The notes under the pieces were generated by a model that saw only the letters and a list, made by a program, of their open reading frames with translations, ran no database searches and was not told the DNA's origin. The position numbers were made by a program, and so were the translations under genes. DNA of 64,000 nucleotides from NCBI GenBank assembly GCA_038206725.1, contig JBBRAO010000003.1, forward strand, positions 62,001-126,000, given 5' to 3'. Position 1 is the first letter of the stretch, and each line of letters starts with the position of its first letter. The DNA comes from JBAXXL01 sp038206725. GTDB taxonomy: Bacteria; Bacteroidota; Ignavibacteria; Kapaibacteriales; UBA2268. Shown here in pieces: positions 36,411 through 45,837 of this stretch.

Positions 36411-37622
36411 ATGAAAGAAATTAAGAAAATCGGTATCATAACGAGTGGCGGTGATTGCGGCGGATTGAACGCGGTGATCAAGGGTGCGACACGTACAGCC
36501 GAATCGCTCGGTATGCAAGCGTGTTTAATCCCAAATGGATACGCCGGCTTATATAATTTACGCGACATCGAACCGGTAATAATAGATTTCGCTCGTTCAG
36601 ACCGATTTTATTCAGGAGCCGCGGGTAGCGAAGCGGGACACTCCAGAGTAAAAATAAGCAAAATCAAAGACCCTAATAAATATGACATCATCCGCGAAGG
36701 ATTGGCGAAACACAAAATAGACGCTTTGGTTATAGCCGGCGGCGACGATACCGGCTCTGTTGTTGTTGACTTAATTTCCAAAGGTATTACCTGCATCCAC
36801 TGTCCGAAAACGATGGATTTGGATTTGCAGACCTATTCCGTTGGCGGCGACTCGACAATCAATCGTATAGCGCGCTTTACAGACGATTTACGCACGACAG
36901 GTTTAACCCACAATCGCACTTTGATAATCGAAGTGTTTGGACGCTACGCAGGTCATACTGCTTTCCGCGGTGGCATCGGTGCCGATGCGGACGCTATATT
37001 GATACCGGAAGTTAATGTCGATTATGAAGTTCTTTATGAGCATTTTAAAAAGAATTACACAGCTCGTTTACTTGGAAGCGATGTAAAGGGCTCTACTTAT
37101 ATAATCGTTGTTGCCGAAGGTGTCAAAAACAAAGACGGCAAATATTTCAACGACGATACATCGAACCAAGACGCTTTTGGACATTCCAAACTTACAGGCG
37201 TCGGTCAATATGTGCGCAAACAAATGGAATTCTTTATGCGTCAAGACCCTCATTGGAAAAAATTGCTAAAACAAGAAGGTATATTCGTCGAAAACATTTA
37301 TGAATATCCTGAGATTCGCGAAGTGGCTTTGGGGCATTTGGTACGTGCAGGGCAAACAAGCGCTTATGACGTGAGTTTCGGTAAGCAAGTAGGCGGTTCG
37401 GCGGTTTATTTGCTTTCGAAAGGTATCAGCGGTGTTACGGTTGTAGGATTAGAAGGCGGTGAAATCAGCTATATGCCGACAACGGAAGCCATAAAACAGC
37501 GTTTTGTTGACTTAGATGAAATTGCGTTTTACGAATCACTTGGTGTTTGCTTCGGTCGTGAACCCTTACCTTATGCTCCGCATTTTGTGGAAAAATTAGA
37601 CAAAATCGAAAGATATATGTAA
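36411..37622 (+). CDS. pfkA: 6-phosphofructokinase, probably PPi-dependent
   Basis: Phosphorylates fructose-6-phosphate in glycolysis. The start of the fold (KIGIITSGGDCGGLNAVIKG) and the catalytic region are intact. The phosphoryl-donor motif is AGGDDTGSV, with Asp where ATP enzymes have Gly (GGDGS), and the next motif is CPKTMDLDLQ, with Lys where ATP enzymes have Gly. By the Asp/Lys rule this points to pyrophosphate as donor. The usual TIDND reads TMDLD here. ATG 36411 follows GAGG; an upstream in-frame ATG at 36390 is less likely. Confidence 0.92.
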   Translation: MKEIKKIGIITSGGDCGGLNAVIKGATRTAESLGMQACLIPNGYAGLYNLRDIEPVIIDFARSDRFYSGAAGSEAGHSRVKISKIKDPNKYDIIREGLAKHKIDALVIAGGDDTGSVVVDLISKGITCIHCPKTMDLDLQTYSVGGDSTINRIARFTDDLRTTGLTHNRTLIIEVFGRYAGHTAFRGGIGADADAILIPEVNVDYEVLYEHFKKNYTARLLGSDVKGSTYIIVVAEGVKNKDGKYFNDDTSNQDAFGHSKLTGVGQYVRKQMEFFMRQDPHWKKLLKQEGIFVENIYEYPEIREVALGHLVRAGQTSAYDVSFGKQVGGSAVYLLSKGISGVTVVGLEGGEISYMPTTEAIKQRFVDLDEIAFYESLGVCFGREPLPYAPHFVEKLDKIERYM

Positions 37623-37636
37623 CAACAGCAACATTA

Positions 37637-37773
37637 GATGGAGCTGTCTCAAAACTCAGGACTATCAAATTATTAGTCAATTAGGGATGATTGACCAACC
37701 GATATGTCAATGACTTGGTGGGATAGGCATCCTTGCTTGTCATCCTAAAATTAAGTTTTGAGACAGTTCCATC
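37637..37773. mobile_element. MITE-like element, copy 1
   Basis: Terminal inverted repeats GATGGAGCTGTCTCAAAACT and AGTTTTGAGACAGTTCCATC (one mismatch over 20) enclose ~97 bases. The core (GATGATTGACCAACCGATAT ... GCATCCTTGCTTGTCA) is also found alone at 52.83 kb. No coding capacity. Confidence 0.75.
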
Positions 37774-37838
37774 TTTTTCTGTACTAAAAATATTTATCTT
37801 TGCTTTTCGTTAATTATAAAAATATTAAGGATTCGATT

Positions 37839-38006
37839 ATGTATAAAAATAATAACATTTCATTACCGGTAATTATTGAATTGGATGAAGATGGTGTCTT
37901 TATAGTTAGTTGTCTGGTTTTTAATGGGTGCCACAGCTATGGATATACCATTGATGAAGCGATGAGCAATTTAGCCGAAGTAATTGAAATGTGTATAATG
38001 GAATAA
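37839..38006 (+). CDS. short HicB-like protein
   Basis: A 55-residue protein: LPVIIELDEDGVFIVSCLVF, NGCHSYGYTIDEAMSNLAEV, then a short end. It is the HicB antitoxin fold without a DNA-binding tail and again without a HicA gene. An AAGGA site sits before ATG 37839. It lies between MITE copies 1 and 2. Confidence 0.72.
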   Translation: MYKNNNISLPVIIELDEDGVFIVSCLVFNGCHSYGYTIDEAMSNLAEVIEMCIME

Positions 38007-38021
38007 CTAATCTAAAATATG

Positions 38022-38043
38022 GATTCCCGCTTACGCGGGAATG
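38022..38043. repeat. short REP-type hairpin
   Basis: TTCCCGC-TTAC-GCGGGAA at 38024-38041 is a perfect stem-loop of the widespread 'ATTCCCGCNNNNGCGGGAAT' type. Confidence 0.65.
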
Positions 38044-38070
38044 ACAAATATAATTTTAATTACTAATCCA

Positions 38071-38200
38071 GGGGCTGTCTCAAGATTCTGATATTGATAA
38101 ACATACGAGGGCGTATGTTCTACTATGTCATTAATAAATTGAGTAGAATAGACGCCCACGTCTGTTCTAAAATTGAACAATTCGAGTTTTGAGACAGCCT
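38071..38200. mobile_element. MITE-like element, copy 2
   Basis: Starts GGGGCTGTCTCAAGATTC and ends GAGTTTTGAGACAGCCTC, so the terminal repeats match copy 1. The core has two internal hairpins: ACATACG-AGGG-CGTATGT and AGACG-CCCA-CGTCT. Copy 3 is its inverted counterpart. Confidence 0.78.
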
Positions 38201-38214
38201 CTTTTCAAAAACAA

Positions 38215-39837
38215 ATGCTAAACCAATATTATATACTTTTACATATAATCAAAGAATTACGCGCATTGCTCGGCTTTACGGTCGTGGAATGTTTTACACA
38301 GGATAAAGATTCCGTCGAGATACTATTTTCAAACGGTTTGGATACGCAATATCTTCATTTCTCAGGCGATGGCATAAGTGATTCGGTTTTCTTGCGGCAG
38401 AATTTTGCCCGAGCGAAGCGAAACACAAGCGATGTTTTTTCCATCCTTTCGGATGAAATCCTACAGAATGTGAGCTTGATTAATAATGATAGAATCATAA
38501 AATTTGAGTTTATTCATACCAATATATTTGCCGTTCTTTTCGGGCGTGGCAGAAGCAATATTTATATCTGCAATAAGAACAATAAGATATTAGACACGCT
38601 AAAAGATAAAACCTTATATGTTGGTGAACAGACGACTTTTCCAAAACCCAACGTTAAAGATTTAGAAAGTTTTGCTCCAATAACAACTGTTAAAGCGGCA
38701 CTATCGCGTTCAATTTATAAATTGACCGATAATTATGCGGACGAAATAATCACGCGCTTGAATCTTAAGGATAAGATAAAACTATCGGAATTGGATTCAT
38801 CGCAATTAAACGCTATCAAAACTGAATCTAACAAACTTGTGCAAGAACTCATAAATACAGACACATATTACATTTTATCCGATGATATGACCGCACTTTT
38901 ATCCTTAATCCCTTTGAAAAAATTCCCTCAAATATTGGGACAGTACAGTTCACTCAGCGAAGCGATTCAGCGGATGAGCTCAAGTATAAGTAAGCTGTCG
39001 GATTTTGGTCCCTTATATAAGCAATTGGAAATGCGGCTCGATAAATTGGAGAAGAAACTTGTAAGAAAGAGTACCGATTTGGACGAAGCCGGTTATAATC
39101 AACGCGCGGAACTCTACGGTTTAATTGGCGCACTACTGTCTGGATATGAAAATCCGAAGCTAAAGGGGTTGGAAGAAATAGAGGTGGAGAATTATTCCGG
39201 TGAAAAACTTAATGTAAAGCTTAACCATCGGCTTACGATTATTGAAAACAGCCAAAAATACTTTCTGAAGGCAAAAAAAACGAAAGAAGAATTGAAAGCG
39301 CGGTTGCGATTGCTTCCAAATTTGGATAGCGAACTTAAACGATGCCGCGAAGCTCAAATTGAACTTAAAAATACGGTTGATATGAAACAGCTCGAAAAGC
39401 TCTATATGAAATTTGGGCACGAATTAGGAATTAATTTTCAGGATAATAAAATGGAAAGGGAAGATAAATTCAGGAAGTTTGAATTGGATGACGGTTTCGT
39501 CGCCTATGCCGGAAAAAACGCCGCTAATAACGACGAGCTGACTATGAAGTTTGCAAAGCCGAACGATATGTGGTTTCACGCTCGTGGATCGAGTGGCAGT
39601 CACGTAGTGGTGCCTTTGAACAAAGACCAAAAGCTACCGAAGAAAATTTTGGAACAAGCCGCCGGTGTTGCGGCATATTATAGCGGAGCGAAAAATGCGA
39701 AATATACTCCGGTCGCCTACTGCCTAAAGAAATTCGTTCGTAAACCAAAGGGTTCCCATCCGGGTTCTGTTACAATTGCTCGGGAAACAGTAATTTTGGC
39801 TGAACCAAAGTTACCGGACAGCCGAATGGAAAAATAG
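38215..39837 (+). CDS. NFACT-family (RqcH / fibronectin-binding-like) protein
   Basis: A 540-residue NFACT protein: NFACT-N (residues ~1-170), helix-hairpin-helix and coiled coils (~230-400), and NFACT-R with DMWFHARGSSGSHVVV near 455. The bacterial family member RqcH binds stalled 50S subunits and adds C-terminal alanine tails. The frame is open from a TTG at 38173, but that start lies inside the MITE; ATG 38215 (MLNQYYILLH) is the natural beginning. No SD is visible. Confidence 0.88.
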   Translation: MLNQYYILLHIIKELRALLGFTVVECFTQDKDSVEILFSNGLDTQYLHFSGDGISDSVFLRQNFARAKRNTSDVFSILSDEILQNVSLINNDRIIKFEFIHTNIFAVLFGRGRSNIYICNKNNKILDTLKDKTLYVGEQTTFPKPNVKDLESFAPITTVKAALSRSIYKLTDNYADEIITRLNLKDKIKLSELDSSQLNAIKTESNKLVQELINTDTYYILSDDMTALLSLIPLKKFPQILGQYSSLSEAIQRMSSSISKLSDFGPLYKQLEMRLDKLEKKLVRKSTDLDEAGYNQRAELYGLIGALLSGYENPKLKGLEEIEVENYSGEKLNVKLNHRLTIIENSQKYFLKAKKTKEELKARLRLLPNLDSELKRCREAQIELKNTVDMKQLEKLYMKFGHELGINFQDNKMEREDKFRKFELDDGFVAYAGKNAANNDELTMKFAKPNDMWFHARGSSGSHVVVPLNKDQKLPKKILEQAAGVAAYYSGAKNAKYTPVAYCLKKFVRKPKGSHPGSVTIARETVILAEPKLPDSRMEK

Positions 39838-39998
39838 AGGCTATCTAAAAACTCAATTTTTAGGATGGGGTTGTCTCAAAACCCTGATTGTTAAATTTTA
39901 GAACAGACGTGGGCGTCTATTCTACTCGATTTATCAATAACCTAGCAGAACATACGCCCTCGTATGTTTATTAAAGTTAGAGTTTTAAGACAGTCCCA
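39838..39998. mobile_element. MITE-like element, copy 3 (inverted) and a solo end
   Basis: ATGGGGTTGTCTCAAAAC (39865-39882) and GTTTTAAGACAGTCCCAT (39981-39998) are the ends. The core is the reverse complement of copy 2 with few changes (GTGGGCGTCTATTCTACTCG). GGCTATCTAAAAACT just before (39840 on) resembles one more degenerate end. It separates the convergent NFACT and glmM-like genes. Confidence 0.78.
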
Positions 39999-40001
39999 TT
40001 T

Positions 40002-41351
40002 CTAAATGTATTTTGCGATTTCGTCAACTAATCTTTTTGCTTCTTCCATTGTTTCAGCTTCGGCAATGATGCGCAAAATCGGCTCAGTATTCGAAGCGCG
40101 AAGTTGCACCCAGCTATTTTCGAAATCAATTCTAATTCCGTCAATATCCGATATATTTGAGTCCTTGTAAATTTCACTCAATTTTGAAATGGTGCCCAAC
40201 AAAGAACCTGTAAACGGTATTTTTGTTTTTAACATCGAATAATTCGGTACGGTAAGATTGATTTTCGACAATGTGGTTTCGTATTTCGCTAATAATAACA
40301 ATATCAGAGTCGTTCCTATAACTGAGTCTCTACCGTAATGGAATGCCGGAAGAATAACACCGCCCGAACCTTCGCCGCCAATGACCGCTTTTTTCTCTTT
40401 CATCAAATTGACCACATTGATTTCACCAACCGCTGAACGATAAAAGCCGGCACCGAATTCTTTAGCCACATCTTCCACAGCTTTTGTGGTTGACAAATTT
40501 ACACAAACGGTTTTTTCGAACTTTCCTTCGAATAAATCGAACATTGCGAGAACCGATTTGGTTGTTAGCGTAACCGTACGTTCTTCGCCGATTAGAGAAC
40601 CTTTCTCGTCCACCAGCACCAATCTATCGGCGTCGGGGTCCACTGCGATGCCTAAATTAGCGGAATGCAACACAACGGCTTTCTCGAGCTCGGTTAAATT
40701 TTCAGGAATTGGTTCGGGAGTATGCGGAAATACCCCACTCGAATCACAAAACAGACGGACAACATCGCAACCAAGAAACTCTAGCAATTCGGGAATAACA
40801 ACTGAACCGGAAGCATTTACAGCATCAACCACAACTTTTAGCTTCATTGCGCGAACTTTGTCGAGCAAATCCTTTGGAAATAGATTTTGAATTAATTCCA
40901 AATGTAGTGTTGGCTTTTCAATATTTCGAACCTGGTTAACGGCATTATTATTGGAGGTTAGGTCGTCTTCTAAGTGCGACCAAAGCAGTTCGTTCTCCTC
41001 TTTGTTGAAAAACACACCTAAATGATTGATAAACTTCAAACCATTCCACTCAGATGGGTTATGTGAAGCTGTTATTGCGATTCCACCTGAGGCTTTCAGA
41101 TGCTCTGTATAAAGTTGAACAAACGGAGTCGGTACAATACCAAGATTGATTACTTTATAAGCGTTTTCCGCTAAAACAGAGCTAACGCATTGTTCAATCC
41201 ATTTTCCGGAAGGTCTGCCGTCGTTTCCCAATATCACAGTACCATTGGGTATGACTTTCGAAAAAGCGGTAACATATTTTGTAACTAATTCTGTGTTAAG
41301 TGAGTCGCTCAAAGTTGCTCTTAAACCTGAAATTGAACTAATTATTGGCAT
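40002..41351 (-). CDS. glmM: phosphoglucosamine mutase / phosphomannomutase-type enzyme
   Basis: A 449-residue phosphohexomutase. The phosphoserine loop TASHNPSEWNGLKF is near residue 95, the Mg2+ site DPDADRLVLV near 237, the sugar-binding GGEGSGGV near 325 and the phosphate loop RASNTEPILR near the end. GlmM converts glucosamine-6-P to glucosamine-1-P for peptidoglycan. The GEGSGG form fits GlmM-like members, but a phosphomannomutase role cannot be excluded. Lies 9 bases from dnaB, same strand. Confidence 0.88.
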   Translation of the reverse strand: MPIISSISGLRATLSDSLNTELVTKYVTAFSKVIPNGTVILGNDGRPSGKWIEQCVSSVLAENAYKVINLGIVPTPFVQLYTEHLKASGGIAITASHNPSEWNGLKFINHLGVFFNKEENELLWSHLEDDLTSNNNAVNQVRNIEKPTLHLELIQNLFPKDLLDKVRAMKLKVVVDAVNASGSVVIPELLEFLGCDVVRLFCDSSGVFPHTPEPIPENLTELEKAVVLHSANLGIAVDPDADRLVLVDEKGSLIGEERTVTLTTKSVLAMFDLFEGKFEKTVCVNLSTTKAVEDVAKEFGAGFYRSAVGEINVVNLMKEKKAVIGGEGSGGVILPAFHYGRDSVIGTTLILLLLAKYETTLSKINLTVPNYSMLKTKIPFTGSLLGTISKLSEIYKDSNISDIDGIRIDFENSWVQLRASNTEPILRIIAEAETMEEAKRLVDEIAKYI

Positions 41352-41360
41352 ATTTTCTCA

Positions 41361-42803
41361 TTAAAATTTTGGGTCATCATTATAATCATCTAACTCGTCG
41401 TGCGAATTATTCCTTATTTGCGCGGCTATCTCGGGTGGAACGTCGGTATGAACTAAATTTTCAAATCGCGCGTACTCTTTAATAAATCCTGCTTCTACTG
41501 TTCCGGTTGGACCGTTTCTTTGCTTACCGATTATAATTTCCGCCTTATTATCGCCGCCTTCGCCCATTTCGCCGTGTTTATAATAATCATTTCTATGTAT
41601 AAACATAACCACGTCGGCATCTTGCTCAATAGACCCCGATTCACGTAAGTCGGAAAGCAATGGTCGTTTTTCAGTTCTCGATTCCACACCACGGTTGAGC
41701 TGAGCTAAAGCTATAACCGGTATTTCCAGTTCCTTTGCCAACTGCTTGAGTTGTTGTGATATCATCGATATTTCACGTTGACGGCTTTCGGCTTTGGGAC
41801 CGGTAACAAATTGGAGGTAATCCACAAAAACCGCTTGGATATTGTGTTCGGCTTTTAATCGGCGGGATTTAGCGCGAATCTCGAGGACTGATAGAATAGA
41901 ACTATCGTCAATAAAAAATTTCGAATTTGAAAGTCTATTCATAGCCTCGACCATTTTTCCCTCTTCACTATGATTAATGAAACCACTACGAACTTTGCTA
42001 AGTTCAACACGAGCTTCCGCCGCTAATAAACGTTGAGCCAACTGCGACGATGACATTTCGAGCGAGAAAAATGCTATAGGTTTGTCATATTCGACAGCCA
42101 TATTTCGAGCGATGGACAAAGCTAGAGCTGTTTTACCCATCGAGGGACGCGCGGCAATGATAATTAAATCCGAGTTTTGGAAACCCGCTGTCATTCTATC
42201 GAGTTGGAAAATACCGGTATTTAAACCTGTTATTCCGGAACTGCCCGTTTCGCGAAGGTGTACCAGATTTTCAAATACTTTCTTGGATTCTTTTCCCAAA
42301 GTTGTTACTTTCTTGGAAATTCTTTTTTCGGCAATATCGAAAATCTCTGATTCGGCTTTATCAATTTGTTCAAATACATCGTTAGTCTCATCGAAACAGT
42401 TTGTAATTATAGAATTAGCTGTTTTGATTAGACTGCGTTTTAGATATTTTTCCATTATCAATCGGGCGTGATGCTCCACGTTAGCCGATGTGGAAATTTC
42501 TTGATTGATATCGAGCAAATAAGAACGTCCACCAACTGTTTCCAATTCCCCAGTTTTAATTAACTCGTCCGACAGAGTTAAAACATCGACAGGGATGCGG
42601 CGTTCAAACATCGAAACTATAACTTCGAATATTTTTTTATTTGCCAAATTATAGAAGCATTCCGGCGTTAAAACCTCAATCACCTGCGGCACTGCTTCAC
42701 GATCTATAAACATAGCGCCTAATACCGCTACTTCAGCTTCGGCTGAATATGGTGGCAGTTTGGTTGCCGATACAGATGTATAATATTTTGTATTCATTGT
42801 CAT
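41361..42803 (-). CDS. dnaB: replicative DNA helicase DnaB
   Basis: The hexameric fork helicase. N-terminal domain (SAEAEVAVLGAMFIDREAVP) with helix bundle, linker helix near residue 160, RecA-type C-terminal domain with Walker A IAARPSMGKTALAL and a Walker B region (VFVDYLQFVTG). No intein. ATG 42803 (MTMNTKYYTS) gives 480 residues; an extra ~45 residues are open upstream but read as AT-rich leader. Confidence 0.95.
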   Translation of the reverse strand: MTMNTKYYTSVSATKLPPYSAEAEVAVLGAMFIDREAVPQVIEVLTPECFYNLANKKIFEVIVSMFERRIPVDVLTLSDELIKTGELETVGGRSYLLDINQEISTSANVEHHARLIMEKYLKRSLIKTANSIITNCFDETNDVFEQIDKAESEIFDIAEKRISKKVTTLGKESKKVFENLVHLRETGSSGITGLNTGIFQLDRMTAGFQNSDLIIIAARPSMGKTALALSIARNMAVEYDKPIAFFSLEMSSSQLAQRLLAAEARVELSKVRSGFINHSEEGKMVEAMNRLSNSKFFIDDSSILSVLEIRAKSRRLKAEHNIQAVFVDYLQFVTGPKAESRQREISMISQQLKQLAKELEIPVIALAQLNRGVESRTEKRPLLSDLRESGSIEQDADVVMFIHRNDYYKHGEMGEGGDNKAEIIIGKQRNGPTGTVEAGFIKEYARFENLVHTDVPPEIAAQIRNNSHDELDDYNDDPKF

Positions 42804-43060
42804 AATTATTCTTTTGATATTTTTAGAATGCAAAAATGTAGAATTTTTAGCTAATATATTCAGAAATTTATTAACTTTTTTTGAACATATTTGAGGGTTG
42901 CTCGTAATTTTTGCATCGAAATTTTGTTCTTTCAGCAATCCTAATATTTACCGCTTTATCGCTAGTTTGCCCTTTATCGGTGAAAAGATTTTATTAATTA
43001 GATTTTTTTTTCTACTTTTGTAATTATAAATTGATTAAAAACACTTTCACATTTAATAGA

Positions 43061-43963
43061 ATGAGTAAAAAGATACTGCTAATCGGCGGTGACGAAATTT
43101 TAGGCGAGAGCCTTAACGCGTATTTTACCAAAAATACGGATAATGATTTGTATGTTGTTTGTTCGGATGAAAAATTCGAAGGCACCGGAAATTTGAATTA
43201 TGCCGATATATTCGATAGGGAAAAGCTGAAAGATTTATGCTTCACATTAAAACCTGATTATGTTGTTAATGTTTGTGAAGCCAATAACATAGCTGAATGT
43301 GAGGAAGATAAGAAGAAAGCAAGTGATTTTAATTTGATTTTATCTCAAAATTTGGTTAGAATAGCCAATATAGTAGATGCGAAATATGTAGGGGTTTCCA
43401 CCGATATGATTTTTGACGGCTCAGTGGGTTATTACAAAGAAGAAGCCCGTCCGGAGCCTGTGAATTATTATGGCAGAACCAAACACGCCGCTGAAAATAT
43501 GATTAGAAGCGAGAACATTCCTTGGACGATTGTCAGAACCAGTATGCCTTTCGGATTTTCAAAATATGCAAAAAAAGATGATTTATTCGATATAGTAGAG
43601 CGATTACACCAAGGTGAAAAAGTTTTAGTGTCGGAACGCGTTACAAGGACACCGATATTTTCGGAAGATTTGGCGGAAGGCATCGCAAGAGTAATTGACA
43701 CAGAAAAAACCGGTATATATAATATCGCCGGAAAAGATGTATTCGATATGTACCATTTTGCCGCTTCCGTTGCCGAAATCTTTGGCTACGATAGGAATTT
43801 GGTGCAGAAATCGAATGAAATTAATGAGCTCATACCACACAGATGCGGTTTGAACACTGCAAAAGCTATTCAAGAATTAGACTTAGTTATACCAAGCGCA
43901 TTAAGCGCAATGGATTCCATTGCTTTTTTATATAAGCAATATAAAGTATTAGAAAATCAGTAG
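43061..43963 (+). CDS. RmlD-like NAD(P)-dependent sugar epimerase/reductase
   Basis: A 300-residue extended SDR of the RmlD (dTDP-4-dehydrorhamnose reductase) family. The Rossmann loop reads IGGDEILGESL, a looser form of GxxGQLG. The catalytic Tyr-Lys are in YYGRTKHAAENMI, and STDMIFDGSVGYYKEEARPE is typical of the family. No other rhamnose genes are nearby, so the substrate is open. It heads the run tpiA-pgsA-pgpA-mnmA. Confidence 0.85.
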   Translation: MSKKILLIGGDEILGESLNAYFTKNTDNDLYVVCSDEKFEGTGNLNYADIFDREKLKDLCFTLKPDYVVNVCEANNIAECEEDKKKASDFNLILSQNLVRIANIVDAKYVGVSTDMIFDGSVGYYKEEARPEPVNYYGRTKHAAENMIRSENIPWTIVRTSMPFGFSKYAKKDDLFDIVERLHQGEKVLVSERVTRTPIFSEDLAEGIARVIDTEKTGIYNIAGKDVFDMYHFAASVAEIFGYDRNLVQKSNEINELIPHRCGLNTAKAIQELDLVIPSALSAMDSIAFLYKQYKVLENQ

Positions 43964-43971
43964 AGATAAAT

Positions 43972-44745
43972 ATGAAAAAGTATTTAATAGCGGGAAATTG
44001 GAAAATGAATACGTTACCTGACGAAGCGGCTGAATTAGCGGCGGCAATTCGTAAAGGTATAGTTGGAATGGATTTGACCAGGGTCGGAGTTTTGCTTTGT
44101 CCACCCGCGATTAATTTACTTCCCGTAACCCACATTACAGATCAGTCCGATATAAAAGTCGGCGCACAGAATTGTCATTTTGCCAAAAACGGTGCATATA
44201 CCGGAGAAATCTCTTGCGATATGATTAGAAATGCCGGTGCTGAATATGTTATTATTGGTCATTCTGAACGTAGAATTTTATTTGGCGAAACAGATGAAAT
44301 GATAAATAAGAAAATTCATTCCGCACTCGCCTCAGGGTTAAAAACTATTTTATGCGTTGGTGAAACTTTAGAACAGCGGAAGGACGACAGTACTTTACCA
44401 ATAGTAATCGGACAATTGGACGCCGGTTTGGCGGGAGTTTCGGTTGAACAATCCGGTAATATAATAATTGCTTACGAACCGGTTTGGGCAATAGGAACTG
44501 GTGTTTCGGCAACTTCGGAACAAGCTGAGGAAGTGCATTCTCAAATCAGATCGGCTTTGCGTGTGATTTTCGGCAAAAAAGGTAATAATATGTTTTTATT
44601 ATATGGTGGAAGTATGAACGCGCAAAATGCCGAAGAACTTTTAAGTCAACCAAACATATGGGGTGGGTTAATCGGCGGCGCTTCATTGAAATGTGAAGAA
44701 TTTTTATCCATTATTAAAACTGCAGGCGAATTAACATTCAAATAA
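43972..44745 (+). CDS. tpiA: triosephosphate isomerase
   Basis: Interconverts dihydroxyacetone phosphate and glyceraldehyde-3-phosphate. NWKMN with the catalytic Lys is near residue 11, YVIIGHSERR with the His near 92, AYEPVWAIGTG with the Glu near 165, and the phosphate loops LYGGSM and GGLIGGASL. Length 257 is normal. The final base overlaps pgsA (TAATG). Confidence 0.97.
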   Translation: MKKYLIAGNWKMNTLPDEAAELAAAIRKGIVGMDLTRVGVLLCPPAINLLPVTHITDQSDIKVGAQNCHFAKNGAYTGEISCDMIRNAGAEYVIIGHSERRILFGETDEMINKKIHSALASGLKTILCVGETLEQRKDDSTLPIVIGQLDAGLAGVSVEQSGNIIIAYEPVWAIGTGVSATSEQAEEVHSQIRSALRVIFGKKGNNMFLLYGGSMNAQNAEELLSQPNIWGGLIGGASLKCEEFLSIIKTAGELTFK

Positions 44746-45326
44746 TGAAAAGTTTACCTAACATATTATCTTGGTCGAGAGTAATAATAGCACCCATATT
44801 TTTATTTCTATTTTTCGTGCATTCACAAGAAGCCAAATTAATCGCAATCATACTATTCTTTATTGCGGCGGTTACGGATTTTTTGGATGGGTATGCCGCA
44901 CGTAAATATGACGCTACATCGGAATGGGGAGCTTTTTTTGACCCACTGGCTGACAAAGTCCTTACTTGCGCGGCATTTGTAGCGTTTGGTATCTTGGGTA
45001 TTGCTCCAATTTGGGCTGTTTGTTTGATTATTTTACGCGATATTTTAGCAACATATTTAAGGATATATAGCGATAAGAACAAGATTGAATTTAAAACGTC
45101 CTATGCGGCAAAATTTAAAACTTTTGTCCAGATGTTTTTCATTAGTTTTATTCTCTGGATAATATTTATCGAAAATATGCAAATTTCAAAAGAAGTTACA
45201 CAAATGTGCAGGATGATCGTTTATTCGACTTACATTAGATATACAGTTATAGCAATTGCAGGTTTAACAGTATGGACTTTAATTGACTATTTAAAAAAAC
45301 CAACAATAAAAAAAAGCGAAGGTTGA
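44745..45326 (+). CDS. pgsA: CDP-diacylglycerol-glycerol-3-phosphate phosphatidyltransferase
   Basis: Makes phosphatidylglycerol phosphate in the inner membrane. The CDP-alcohol phosphatidyltransferase motif DGX2ARX8GX3DX3D is seen in TDFLDGYAARKYDATSEWGA and FFDPLADK. Six helices, 193 residues. It overlaps tpiA and is followed by pgpA, the next step of the same pathway. Confidence 0.94.
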   Translation: MKSLPNILSWSRVIIAPIFLFLFFVHSQEAKLIAIILFFIAAVTDFLDGYAARKYDATSEWGAFFDPLADKVLTCAAFVAFGILGIAPIWAVCLIILRDILATYLRIYSDKNKIEFKTSYAAKFKTFVQMFFISFILWIIFIENMQISKEVTQMCRMIVYSTYIRYTVIAIAGLTVWTLIDYLKKPTIKKSEG

Positions 45327-45329
45327 TTA

Positions 45330-45836
45330 ATGACTTGGTCGTTAAAAAGAATTTGGGATGAACTGCTGACGACATTTTTGTTTGTCGGGAAGGTTAAATT
45401 TGCTCCCGGTACAATTGCCTCAATTATTCCATTAAGTGTTCTATTCATACCGATGCCGTTGCGATTATATGTTATCGGAATTACAGCGATAGTATTGTTT
45501 GTTGTCGCATTGCCGTCTATTCGTAGAATGGAGCTTATTCACGGCGATGATGCTCCCCAAATTGTAATTGACGAAATTGTCGGTATGCTTTTGGTTTTAT
45601 TCAGTCCCTACATTGTGTTTGGACCGATCTGGGCTTTAATCGCTTTCGGTTTTTTCCGTATATTCGATATATTCAAGCCCTATCCAATACATTTGGCAAA
45701 TAATAAAAAGGGTAGTTTTTGGGTTATGTTCGACGATGTTCTCGCCGCGATTTTTGCTTGGGTGGCGCTTCACTGTATATACCAGTTATCGAACATCTTC
45801 GGAATCTATTATTTAATCAAACATTTAGCAAGCTAA
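45330..45836 (+). CDS. pgpA: phosphatidylglycerophosphatase A
   Basis: Removes the phosphate from phosphatidylglycerol phosphate. The 168-residue membrane protein opens with the short amphipathic region and KFAPGTIASIIPLS. It has the signature HGDDAPQIVIDEIVGMLLVL, and DIFKPYPI near residue 110. It follows pgsA by three bases, the natural pathway order. Confidence 0.93.
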   Translation: MTWSLKRIWDELLTTFLFVGKVKFAPGTIASIIPLSVLFIPMPLRLYVIGITAIVLFVVALPSIRRMELIHGDDAPQIVIDEIVGMLLVLFSPYIVFGPIWALIAFGFFRIFDIFKPYPIHLANNKKGSFWVMFDDVLAAIFAWVALHCIYQLSNIFGIYYLIKHLAS

Positions 45837-45837
45837 T

